Origin: Amoebophrya sp. AT5.2
Taxonomy: Eukaryota > Sar > Dinophyceae > Syndiniales > Amoebophryaceae
Reading direction: 5' to 3'
Assembly: GCA_005223375.1 (NCBI GenBank)
Contig: RXOD01005923.1
Coordinates: 1-11,972, forward strand
Length of the DNA stretch: 11,972 nt
The translations under genes were made by a program, and so were the position numbers. Below are positions 1-8,725 of the stretch, piece by piece; within the stretch, counting starts at the first letter, position 1; every line of letters starts with the position of its first letter. The notes beneath the pieces are model-generated. The model had not been told where the DNA came from, ran no database searches, and saw only the letters and a program-made list of their open reading frames with translations.

Positions 1-2459
1 CTCCCGTGAACCAACCAGGTCTGGCTCCGCTGATCCCGGGAAGCGCTCCTGTGCCGGATCTGCAGCCCCAGGTGGTGGTGCAGGCGCAGCCGAAACAGAT
101 GTTGCAATCGCAGGTGGGCGCACCCTCACTCGGCGCGGTCGCAGGGGGCGAACAGGTGGCGTTGGGTGGAAGCAACGATAATGTGATCGCGCATCCGGCC
201 TCCGTCGCGCAGTCCCAGGTGGTGGTGCAGGCGCAGCCGGAACAGATGTTGCAATCGCAGGTGGGATTGGGTGCTGCAGTCGCCGGAGGCGAAAAAGTGC
301 CGTTGGGCGGACGCAACGATAATGTGCATGTGCTCGCGCCTCCGCCGGGGGAGAGCAGAACTGCTCCGCCGGCGCAGCTGCAGACGTCAGCCGTTTTTTG
401 CCCGGTGCAGACGGCCTACGGGGTAGGACACGCCCAGCAGCCTCTTCCTCCGTTCTTCCACGCCCCCGGATTTCACAAGGACACGCACGGCTCGGCCTTC
501 ACGTACAGTTCGCCGATGACAAAACACGGCGGCCCCCCGTTGGTCTCCGTATCCGAGAACGTGAATCCAGCTGCAGCAGTGTCCGCCATGCAACAGGAGT
601 CCGGTCTGATCTCGGAACCGGTTCAAGACCAAGGGGCTGGCCAGTGCAACGCCGGCAAGTCCGTTGCACGCGAGGGCGAAGGTGGCCGGCACCCGCTGGA
701 AGTCTTTTGCGGTGGGGTGGAAAGAGCGCGTCCCAACCGCGTCGCACCTCCCGTCGGGTTGGCGAAAGCGATTCACAACCTGCCGTCACCGAGTAAAACG
801 GCCGGATCTGCTACAGGAGCAGCATCGATCGAAGAGAAGTCGCCGACGCTCACCGAAATGAAAAGGCACGTCCAAGAGGCCAAGGACGAACAGACGAGGC
901 TGGCGGAAGCTGCTGCCCGTGAACACGCAGAAATGAAAAGGGCGGAAAAAGAAAAATCGAAGCGAGAGCTCAACGACCTCAACCGGCAGAGCGACAACCT
1001 CCGTGTGAGTAAATCGCTGGGCGTGAGTATGAGAAGCAGCGGCATCGAGGCAGGTGAAAAGTCGAAGGTACCCGTCGGAGAAGGTGAAACGTCGGCGCAG
1101 GGGAGTGCGGAGTACGTGCTGTTGCCGGTGCCGGATTCGGATCTTGCATATGCAGGGGGCCAACCACAGATGACGACGTTGGAAGCGGGGAGCCTGCTGG
1201 TGGAGAAACTGCTGAAGGATAAGGAACAAAAGAGCCGCGACTGCACGGAAAGCGTCAGTGGTCCGCAGACACTTGCGTTCGATTCTGACGGTACGTACGT
1301 CGGTAGAGCTATCCACTACCGTTGGTTGTGTTTCTATTAGTTTGTAGCTGATAGCACCTCCTCGAAGTAAAAAAAATTGTTTTCTCGCGAGTGATGAGTT
1401 ACTCTCCTGGTTTCCCTGCATACTCTACGACCACGCTCGCATGCTTACAGGTTCTACTGCTCTGGCGCAAACGGACACGCATCAAGGACTGCAAGCCGAC
1501 CGGTTGGCGAGTGTGCAAGGCAATTTCATGGCAAACAGCAACGCGCGGCCCGGAAGGTATATTTTTCCTGGCGTCAGATTTCCGGTTGCGTACGAACCCA
1601 TGTCAAGCAATCCGCTTCTTCCGGATCACCACGAGTGGCATCTCTCTCGCGCGAGCTGTAGCCCGGCACCACGTGAGCACCTCCTATTTCAAACCAGTGC
1701 TGTGCGTCGCTACGCACCACAACGGAACACGATTTCCACGGACAGGGGCGAACCGGTGGCTTCCGCGGCGGGCTCCAGCGATGCAGTCTGCGGAGATGAC
1801 AAGCCGCGCGACATGATGGGACATTCTTCAGGCGACAAGTCCTCCCGGGTTCTCATCGCGGGCGGGGAGATGAACCTGAACGCCAAGACGTCGGAGGGTG
1901 GTGGTACTGTGGTCCAGGGAAGCGGGTCGAGCAGCTCCTGGTGTTCGAAGCAGTCTCGCGCTGGGCAGCCGATCATTTCTGCTGCTTGCGCTACCCCGAG
2001 CGTCAGCGACATGTCCATTTCTGTTCCTTCATCTGCCGCCGCGATCGCGAAGAGCGCGGGAGCGCCCGGCAGTGTGATCAGCATCGCCAGTTCTTCGTCT
2101 GCTTCTTCAAGCTCCAGCTCCAGCAGTTCCAGTTCGACATCTGGTGCGAGCAGCAGCTCCGGATCTGGCAGCTCGACTAGTGACTCGGCGTGCCCACTGA
2201 AGCGGAAGAACGACAACGAGGAGGAGAATCAGGGGTACTCTACTACTGTACCCCTTCGCTCAAGGTCAAGCAGAGTCTTCCTGTTTTGGTTCATTGATTG
2301 CCTGCTTGGGTCGAGCATTGGATCGGAACGCAAGCGCGTTCGTACTTCATTCTAAAAACTAAACAGGTTGCTCAAGAAGGCGAAGCCGGACATCTAGATG
2401 ACGGGGGGTCAAGCTGGGAATTCACACCCAGCGACGTGGAGTACGCGCTTTGGCGATAG
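1..2459 (+). CDS. 3' part of a low-complexity coiled-coil, Ser-rich protein gene (three exons)
   Basis: I do not recognise the family. The frame is open at the left edge, so the 5' end lies outside. Proposed exons are 1-1290, 1451-2234 (or to 2247) and 2367 onward. Exon 1 ends in phase 1 at GACG|GTACGTACG and exon 2 starts after CTTACAG with two bases that complete the codon, so the two long frames join exactly. Counting from base 6, residues 1-110 are Pro/Gln/Val-rich with a tandem duplication; residues about 275-333 are a Glu/Lys/Arg/Ala-rich probable coiled coil. Exon 2 holds a Ser run (bases about 2089-2178, mixed TCN and AGY codons), then a KRK basic patch and an acidic EEE stretch. Such composition suggests a disordered, possibly nuclear scaffold or regulator; that is inference. 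The C-terminus depends on the donor used: stop at 2395-2397 (donor 2235) or 2457-2459 (donor 2248). Without splicing the frame stops at 2355. A further intron 1557-1702 (GTATAT...ACCAG) cannot be excluded. Confidence 0.6.
69..337 (+). repeat. Two-copy 147-bp in-frame tandem duplication
   Basis: Copies begin at 69 and 216 with the same CAGGTGGTGGTGCAGGCGCA and run to ACGATAATGT, 147 bp (49 codons) apart. The encoded units share QVVVQAQPxQMLQSQVG and then a diverged middle ending in GGxNDNV. The first half is nearly identical and the second half differs by substitutions and a short indel, so the duplication is not brand new or has been partly homogenised. Confidence 0.85.
1291..1450 (+). other. 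Intron 1 of the Ser-rich protein gene
   Basis: A 160-bp GT-AG interval, from GTACGTACGT to CATGCTTACAG. It contains in-frame stops, for example the TAG that ends the upstream frame near 1340. Removing it joins a phase-1 exon end to an exon start that supplies two bases, giving an uninterrupted frame from base 1 into the Ser-rich part. The phase match of two long independent frames is the main support. Confidence 0.65.
2235..2366 (+). other. Intron 2 of the Ser-rich protein gene, alternative donors
   Basis: The acceptor is ACTAAACAG at 2358-2366, with a CTAA branch-like motif just upstream. Two donors are possible. GT at 2235 (CAGG|GTACTC) leads to a short ending with stop at 2395. GT at 2248 (ACT|GTACCC) leads to a longer acidic ending, including WEFTPSDVEYALWR, with stop at 2457. 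The two donors sit in the two arms of a small palindrome, GGGGTAC/GTACCCC. The longer ending looks more protein-like, but the 2235 donor is closer to consensus. Confidence 0.45.
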
Positions 2460-4138
2460 TGACGCAATGGGCTGCGGTCGGTGGTTTTGTATGCCGAACT
2501 GGGGCGGAAAGCAGCCGTGGCGATCTTCGCCGCCAGCGACGAATGAAGATGCGGAATCGACGAGTCGGGTTAACTCGATTGATGTGCCCTTGGATGGTGG
2601 CGAAGAAAACATATTAGTTTCGTTCCTTCGGTGTTCCGTTTTTCTGGCAGAATAAATGAACGCGCCTATGATAGGTAGCACAAGTGGCCGGCGCTCAAAG
2701 TAGATCAATGGCCCGGTCCTTCCTCTACCGACGCACCAATGACTTGAGTCGTCCGCTTTCTTTTTCGATCCAGAACGAAGAGAACCACGAAGATGAACAA
2801 ACAATACGAAATACACAGTGCCTGTTCTTTCGATGAATTATTTCTATTGAGATATTTATAAATAAATATATCAAGAACGAAGCATGTTTTAGTACTTGCG
2901 TACTCTTCTACCGTACCAGATACCGGCGCCACACTGTTAGAAAACGACCCGCAGGTGGTGCGCATAAACAGTTACGTCGTTGACTATGTTCTAGAGGATG
3001 CCTACCTACAAGCGAGCACGCAAAAGCTACACCTAGCAGTATAAATTATGAAATACCGCGGAAGAAACTAGCGCGCGACAAAGACTAGCAAATGCAGGAG
3101 CTGGAACTTTCCGAACGAAGGCAGAAGCGTCACCGAGAAACCCCATGTAGCTAGGCTTGCGGACAATCTTTGCATGGCAGCGAGTGGCGCCTTTCCTGTC
3201 GGGTTTGTAGACCAACGAGCACACTCATACTACGTAACAGCTAGAGCCTCAGTGAGAACGTGAACGAATGTAATAAACTGTTCTACAACTTTAGTATTAG
3301 GTTTCGAGAGAGCGACCCCGGGATCGATGAAGTCGCTCGAAAGTTTCGCGGCACGTGGACCAAATCCTGTCGAGCAAGACACTCCTCACAAAAAACGAAG
3401 CTGAAAGCCGGAGGCTACTATATGTAAATGTATCGACCGATGAAACGAAGTGAGCGCGACACCGCCTCCAGCAAACCGGCCATCGTTGGACGCCCTGCAT
3501 CCTTCCGCGCGGCTCTCGCTCCGTAGGGTCTGGCTTGTTCGCAGTCAACTCGAACTCCAGCGATATTCGTGTCAGTGTCGCGGCTCTGTCTGTCGCTGTT
3601 GTTGAAAGAGGCCTTCGTGTCCCAGCTCACTCTCTAGCCCGTGGCCCGTCGTAGATGCATAGCCTGACAGAGTGAAGATAGGCGCCGTCCAGTTCGTCCT
3701 TCGTTGTTGTGCTAGAACATAGTGGCTCTGCGTGCTCGCTAATTACGATAGGAGGCTCCGCTATTTCTATCCCGCCAAGCTACCGATCTATCAACTGCTA
3801 ATATATATGTGCTGTAACTAGGAAGTATCTCTCGAGCTACAATGTCGCAGGCAATCGTCGATCAAGCGAACAACTACGAAGTACGGACAGCAAGCCACAA
3901 TGAACGAGCCAACCACTGAAAAAGTACGACGCCCGAACTACTGGGGGAATCAATGACGATGTGCGAGCGAGCCGGAAAGTGATCACTTCATCTGAAGCAG
4001 AGAAGCACGTGGCTAGAGATTGACGAGACAAACTAACGTAACGGCAACAGACTCGAAAGCAAGTAAGCTAAGGCATACGCGTGCAGCTCACCGCTTAGAA
4101 TATATCTACGAAGAAGAAAGCAGATGCGGATCCACATC
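2460..4138. other. Gene-free stretch, 1.7 kb
   Basis: Just after the proposed stop of the first gene comes likely 3' UTR, with an AATAAA-like stretch near 2651. Beyond it the six frames hold only short open stretches without protein-like composition or clear splice-linked continuation. A small foldback lies near 3310-3340 (GAGCGAC and GTCGCTC arms). I see no RNA gene or mobile element. Confidence 0.5.
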
Positions 4139-4186
4139 TTACAACACGCCCCAGCTCCAACGAATCAAACGAATGCGAGCGCATGA

Positions 4187-4375
4187 ATGAAGCAAAGATC
4201 TATTCCTGAAGAAATGAAAGACAAGCTGCCACGGAAAGCAAGAAAGGCCGTGGCAAGCTGGCGCGGGGCGTTCCTGCGTTTGTGGCGATTGTTTGCAGCC
4301 ACTGGACATCGACTCAGATTCGCACGGGATCGCACCCAGTTCCAAGATCGTCAAACGTCTTCATTGATTAGTTAG
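4187..4375 (+). CDS. Possible small basic protein, 62 aa
   Basis: An ATG-started open frame with a high proportion of Lys and Arg (KDKLPRKARKAV, later several Trp and Arg residues). I do not recognise it. It lies between the gene-free stretch and a GC-rich coding-like region and could be a first exon of that region, or chance. No splice link in phase is convincing. Low confidence. Confidence 0.2.
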   Translation: MKQRSIPEEMKDKLPRKARKAVASWRGAFLRLWRLFAATGHRLRFARDRTQFQDRQTSSLIS

Positions 4376-4389
4376 GTTCGTAGGTCGAT

Positions 4390-5740
4390 TTTTGCGCACG
4401 CGTGTGCGCTAGCGCTTCAGGATGCGCTGGAGCGCGAGCTCTTCGCCGATTTCTGTTCTTCGGTGGAGGGCTAGGAGAGTCCTGCGGTAAGTACTGCGAC
4501 GCGCACACGACGTGCCCTCCGCGCCGCTTTACTATCGTGCTGGGGTACGAGGATGAGCGGGAGCTGAAGCGGTTGATCAAGCCGTACTGCTTGCAGCTTC
4601 TCAAGCTACTGCCGCGCCGCGCTCGAGTTCCCGCCGGACTTGTGCGCGGTGCGCGGCGGCCGTTATTTTTTCGTCTGCATATGCAGACATCAAGCAACAT
4701 CAGCAGCCGCCGCGTCCTGATCTTGGCCCCCAAGTCGCTGCTGGGCGGTCGATGGTCGGAAGTGCTCGCGGCGCTGGAGTCGGAAAACCAGGCCCGGCAC
4801 GTGGATCGCTCTCCTACGTTGCTTCCGCGCTGCGCTCAGGTTCTTGCCGAACTTTTGCGCGGCGCCTGGCAGCCGTTTCGTCTCGGGCGGGGCTATCGCT
4901 GACCACTTTCGCGAGAATTGCGGGAAGTCGCAGCCCGCCCAGGCCCATTCCGTTCATCTACTTCGCCGCGCGCCACCCTTCCGCTTCGCCGCGGGCGCGA
5001 CGCTTATCGATCCAGCGGCTTCGTCTTTCGCACATCCATCCGCGGCCAGGCCACCACTTGCGTCGGTGTATAACACTCGGCGCATTAGTACGAGGTAGCT
5101 ACAAGATGGAGACGATCGCGCGGCCGCAGAATGAAAGCGAAGCGACCAAATGCCAACGCCGTTTCCGCTTCTACTCTCTCTGCCAGCGGCGCCACCAGTC
5201 AGCGCGGCCACGACGGACAACGACGCTGGCAACTCGCCGCGTTTGCCGCAACTTTAAGCGCTCGAGTATCTCGCGTGCGCGGCTGGGGCGATGGGGCAGC
5301 GGATGCAGCTGCTGGACAGCGCTGGGGGTCAGAGTTCCCCTCGGCGGAAGCTGCTCGGATAGCGCCGCGCTGTTCAAAAAGTTGGCCGAGGACTACTCGG
5401 GGGATTGGCTGGCTCGCTTCGGTCGGCGTCACTTGTGACGGCCATAGCCTCGAGCAGCTTCCGCGTCGCCCCCGCGCTGCGCTTGGGTGCCGGTTCCGGC
5501 CGCGCCCCCGCGCGGCGCGCGCCAGCTTTTTCCTGTTCTTGTTCTTCCAACTTCCACGTCGCCGCGCGCCTACCAGTGCCACCTACTACGCACCGCAGGC
5601 GGGCTGGCGGCCGCCCTGGCGCGCGATGTGCACGAGGCGAAAGCGCGAGAGCCGCGGCGTATTTTATCCCATTCCACTGGGGCGGGCAGCGAAGTTTCGA
5701 CATGGCCGCGCAATTCTTGCGGCGGCGCCCGGTGCGTGAT
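4390..5740 (+). other. GC-rich region with coding-like fragments, no firm gene model
   Basis: Several short + strand stretches look protein-like but lie in different frames. One, about 4405-4474, reads through ALQDALERELFADFCSSVEG to a stop. Another, 4598-4716, includes ALEFPPDLCAVRGGRYFF. A third, about 5258-5362, includes ALEYLACAAGAMGQRMQLL. A textbook donor GCG|GTAAGT sits at 4487, and a plausible acceptor CTTGCAG ends at 4596. That 110-bp intron would join an ATG frame starting at 4421 (phase 2) to the 4598 frame. High GC makes long open frames cheap in all six frames, so I do not commit to one product. The region ends near 5740, followed by AATAAA at 5757 and 5776. Confidence 0.3.
4612..4879 (+). 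repeat. Diverged direct repeat, two 54-bp copies
   Basis: Copies at about 4612-4665 and 4826-4879, offset 214 bp, match at roughly 42 of 54 bases. They lie in the same reading frame and encode AALEFPPDLCAVRGGR and AALRFLPNFCAAPGSR. Most differences keep similar residues, which supports this frame as the one that was selected. A TGA near 4717 separates the copies, so an intron or a broken gene is needed to connect them. Confidence 0.55.
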
Positions 5741-6183
5741 TGATGTGTTTGCGAAAAATAAAAGGACCGACACCGAATAAACTAAAGACAGCAGTCGAAG
5801 CAATGAAGGAGGACGCTTACTCTAGCAATGGGGACGGCTTTTCCGCACCACGAGCACGACCTGGCCGGGGTTGCGCGCAATTCATTGTATAGCCAGTGCT
5901 CCAAAAGATAGCCGCACGCTGGAAGTGGCTGGTTGCCGTTGCGTCGCATGCGTTTGCTTCGTGACCGCCTGAAGAGAGGCGCTGGCGCGTTGGTTGAGTT
6001 TTCCTGTCAGCGCGCGGCCGCAAGGACAGACAGAGAGAATCAGCATGCGTATACGTGATTACTCAAATAAAAGCGCGCTGCCTGAGTCAAGCGCGTCGCC
6101 AAGCAAGTCGGCCTCTTTCTTGATTTTTAAGCTAGTTGCACTCCTCCGCGGCCGAACAATAATTGCAGTGAATCAATGAAAGA
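5741..6183. other. Stretch with no supported gene
   Basis: After AATAAA motifs at 5757 and 5776 I find only short open frames with no recognisable motif. It is probably the 3' flank of the GC-rich region plus the upstream region of the next gene. Confidence 0.4.
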
Positions 6184-6285
6184 ATGTCTGCGAAAAGTCA
6201 ACGACTGCTAGCCGATCGCTTCGGCCTTTGTTTTCGTGCTCTCCTGGGTCTTTGGCCCGGCGTTTTCCTGGTTTAATCTTCAGGG

Positions 6286-7349
6286 ATGCCGCGGCTTCGG
6301 CGTTGGGAAAAGCAGACCGCACAGCGGTACATCTCATGCTGCCAAACATGCGAGAAAGTCGAGCTCAAGTGGGAGAATGTCGACGAGATCACAGCAGTCG
6401 CGTCGCGTAAAATGATGGACACGGCCCAGAAAAAGTTCACGAAGGCCTGCACGCGCGGCAAGATATACATCGACAACCACGGATTAGAGACCCAAATAAG
6501 GTGCGCACTTCACAACTAAGGAAAAAGCTTCTGCATTTTTTATTGACCTCCCCATTCCAGCCCAATCGTTCGAGCGGGAGGCTCCGCCGCCGTCGTCGGT
6601 GGGAGCTTTGCCAGAGGTCACCCGCGCTCGGTCTGCGGCGGGTGGGAAGCTTTTCTGACCTCGTGCTGGGAGCCCATCCAATCCCGCCGGGAGGGGCATA
6701 CTAGGCACCCCCATTGAGGCCAGATTCTAATGCGGGGAGCGGTCCAGGAGAGTCCCAAAAGGCGGCGGTTCGTGAGGGGGGGCGCCGATCCCCCCGAAAG
6801 ACCTCCCCGGCAGTTGCTGCCAATCCTCGGAACCCGGGCGAGTAGCCCCGCGAAAGTCTATTGCGTTCGTCTTGCATCTGCATGGCTGTAGGGGCCGCGG
6901 GCCAGAGTTGACCTGCCAGAAGTTTTTTCATTTCTTTCAAAGTGCGCACTTTTGGGTCTCTAAACGGAAGACGGGCGCGGAGGGTTGCGCCCGCACTTCG
7001 CCAAAGAGTGAGCGACTTTGTCCATAAGGGCTCACGGTCCGGGCGCCGCTTGCCCTTTTATGGGGTCAAGGTTTTGGGCATGCACATAATGGCCAACGCG
7101 CTGCTGTGCAAACAATGGACAGACCGGCAATATCGCTGGGTGGTGGGCGGGAGGTATCCCGCTTTGATGCAGAAGAAGAAGAAGCTGCAGACACAGGAAC
7201 AGCGGGACACCTTTACCGAGGTGGTGCGACGGCTGCGCGCGAAGTTTAACTATAACATCCGGGATCCGCTCCAGCGCGCGTTTTTCTGGAGCTTCTACGT
7301 ACCGAGCGCCGTGCTTTGCGTCCAAAAGAAAGATCCCGCGAACAGCTGA
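6286..7349 (+). CDS. Unrecognised basic protein, about 192 aa, interrupted by a TIR element
   Basis: Part one (6286-6483, 66 codons) runs from ATG through a Cys cluster CCQTC (residues 18-22) to KIYIDNHG. Part two resumes at 6969 and ends with stop at 7347-7349; it is rich in Lys, Arg and aromatics (for example FYGVKVLGMHIMANALL and FFWSFYVPSAVLC). The parts are in different frames and are joined exactly if the inserted element plus one copy of its 5-bp target duplication (6484-6968) is removed. A GT-AG alternative, donor 6501 and acceptor 6970, also keeps frame and would add six residues from the left repeat. The product is unknown; the basic charge would suit an organellar or ribosome-associated protein, which is only a guess. 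A 30-codon ATG frame at 6184-6276, in the same frame, stops 9 bases upstream and could be a uORF or part of an upstream exon. Confidence 0.6.
6479..6968. repeat. Target-site duplication ACGGA flanking the element
   Basis: ACGGA occurs at 6479-6483 directly before the left terminal repeat and at 6964-6968 directly after the right one. Both copies fall on the same codon position of the host gene (CAC GGA, and AAC GGA), so loss of the element plus one copy leaves a continuous frame. Confidence 0.8.
6484..6963. mobile_element. 480-bp TIR element with 5-bp target duplication (introner/MITE-like)
   Basis: The left end TTAGAGACCCAAA...GTGCGCACTT (6484-6510) is the inverse of the right end AAGTGCGCACTTTTGGGTCTCTAA (ending 6963), apart from a few extra bases in the left arm. 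The outer 13 bases are a perfect inverted match. The element is flanked by the direct repeat ACGGA at 6479-6483 and 6964-6968. It has no coding capacity, so if mobile it is non-autonomous. It lies inside a coding frame that continues only when it is removed. The left arm carries an AG|GTGCGC donor (6501), and the right arm's CTAA followed by the flank CGGAAG could serve as branch site and acceptor (6970). Confidence 0.85.
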
Positions 7350-8046
7350 GGCGAGCTCCGCCGAAACGCAAACCAAGCTGAATGTTGCGGCTGACTTTGC
7401 TGAGGTGAATGCTGCTGACAAGTGCAAGCTTTTTTTTTTCCGCTGAAACGCTAAGAATAAGACTCAATCGCGACCGCGTGCGCCCATGAAGAAGCACGAA
7501 GATAAGCATGGCCGACGTCTGTCGATCGGTAGGAGGTTTCCTGACCGTGGCCACAATGGTAACTCTGTCGACCCGAGCACCTCCAAAAATTCGTGAGAAT
7601 CTGTGTCGTCGTACTACTTCGCATCTTCCGTGGGCTCGTTATCGTTCGGGGTGGCGCCGTGGTTTGCTTTCGCATCGCTTTCGCTCCGTGCCAGGTTCTG
7701 AAAAGTTATTGATCACCATCCCCATCGGTCAACAAAATTTTGAATCTCTGTCGGGTTCAGGGCGCTGGGGATCCCAAATATGTAGCAGCGTCGGTCTTCT
7801 GATTTCTACTCCTCACTTGGTCTTGGTCCGCCTAAAAATTATTACACACACACTGTCCCCCTTGAGATTGGTAGTGCTGTGCTTTAAGTTATTGCGCAAA
7901 GAAATCCATTGCAGGCCCAGGAGTCTAAACTATTGCCGTCAGGCTCAGATTGCCCCTCCTGTTTTTTGAGTTTAATATTAATATTTTTCGCGCCAGAGCT
8001 AGTTGTTGCGATCCACTGCAAAGAAATACTTTGCCCAGCGGACTGA
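7350..8046. other. Stretch with no supported gene
   Basis: A 153-codon open frame at 7508-7969 begins with ATG but has composition expected of random translated DNA (Arg, Ser, Thr and Leu heavy, no motif) and no splice partner. An AT-rich patch with TTTAATATTAATATTT is at 7971-7986. I see no RNA gene. Confidence 0.35.
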
Positions 8047-8198
8047 GTCCGCAGCGTTTTTCGTTCAGCATGGGAAGACGGTGCGGCGTCCGTGATCAGT
8101 GAGTCGCCAAGGATTGAAATTCACGCGAAGACATTCGTTTCGCTGGCAGAATGGAAAGAAATTCAAAAAGCTTCGCCTGTGACGTCATCCCTTAGCAG
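8047..8198 (+). CDS. Possible exon of unknown gene
   Basis: The frame is open from 8047 without an ATG. It reads protein-like sequence including WEDGAASVISE and FVSLAEWKEIQKASPV, then meets AGCAG|GTGGGC, a plausible donor at 8199. A possible acceptor GATCAG ends at 8099. It lies about 500 bases upstream of the aminotransferase exon and could be part of the same gene or of another. A diverged copy follows at 8338-8409. No family recognised. Confidence 0.25.
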
Positions 8199-8430
8199 GT
8201 GGGCAGCTTGCACACAGCACGCTATGCCATGCTTATTAGTGTTTTTCTGGTACGTGTTTTCGTAGCGGCTATATAGTTCGAAGCTTGTTGTAGATGTAGC
8301 TCAGCGCGGCAAGAAGACTGCTGCTCTGCTTGATTAGTCGGCGGATGAAATTCATGCGAAAACTCTTGACGATAGAGGAAGAAAATCCTATCAGGTCATA
8401 TCCTAGCAGGTGGGCAGGCTGCATAGCGTT
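8100..8430 (+). repeat. Diverged direct repeat (possible exon duplication)
   Basis: Copy 1 spans about 8100-8220 and copy 2 about 8338-8430. Shared landmarks are GATCAG/GATTAG before the unit, GAAATTCAYGCGAA near its start (8117 and 8347), and TAGCAGGTGGGCAG near its end (8193 and 8404). Both copies encode EIHAKT in the matching frame, and both end at the same donor-like AGCAG|GTGGGC. Spacing between landmarks differs by about 20 bases, so there has been an indel. The shared splice-like edges suggest an exon was duplicated. Confidence 0.5.
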
Positions 8431-8518
8431 TGCCTGGTGTATGTTCTCCTTTTTGTGGCGGGTATACGCGAACAGCTATGCGAGCCCTCACGGCGCAGGC
8501 GCCCGCGATGAGAAGTAA

Positions 8519-8725
8519 ATGCTTCGGCGCTATATCGTTACAGGCCAGCCACAAGAGTTTCGCGCACGACTCGCGTTTGAATACATCGGTTTGAGACCTC
8601 CGCACTTTTTTGATCCGTTTGCCGCGGTCGGCGTCGACGTAAACTCAAGTTTTTTGCGCTCAAAAATTTTGCAAGTGCTTTGGATTCTGCTTGGATTTGC
8701 TTTGGATTCTGCGCGTCATTGTTAA
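8519..8725 (+). CDS. Possible upstream exon, 68-codon frame
   Basis: An ATG-started frame with some protein-like content (FEYIGLRPPHFFDPFAAVGVDV) overlaps the start of the aminotransferase frame in a different phase. The aminotransferase exon has no in-frame ATG before 9001, so a start must come from an upstream exon, and this is the nearest candidate. One phase-compatible join uses GT at 8589 and AG ending at 8746 (CTTTCTAAGAG). The donor is weak and the link is speculative. Confidence 0.2.
   Translation: MLRRYIVTGQPQEFRARLAFEYIGLRPPHFFDPFAAVGVDVNSSFLRSKILQVLWILLGFALDSARHC

Noticed and set aside
398..1421. Several long alternative-frame and antisense frames within exon 1
   Set aside because: They overlap the exon that carries the in-frame 49-residue duplication and coiled coil, and they show no motif of their own.
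1710..2216. 168-codon minus-strand frame, Glu/Leu-rich
   Set aside because: It is the shadow of the Ser codon run on the + strand; the sense frame has in-phase splice partners and this one does not.
5199..5743. Overlapping Arg/Ala-rich frames on both strands
   Set aside because: GC content is high enough for stop codons to be rare in all frames. No motif or phase-matched splice partner singles out one.
6501..6942. Intron 6501-6942 using the AAAG just before TGCGCAC as acceptor
   Set aside because: It looks tidy within the two inverted repeats, but the resulting frame reaches a stop (TAA near 7025) soon after the junction.
7508..7969. 153-codon + frame
   Set aside because: Composition is like translated random DNA, with no conserved motif and no splice link to neighbours.
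8290..8345. tRNA-like TAGCTCAG stretch
   Set aside because: It resembles a D-arm, but there is no anticodon stem, T-arm GTTCGA or acceptor pairing at the right spacing.
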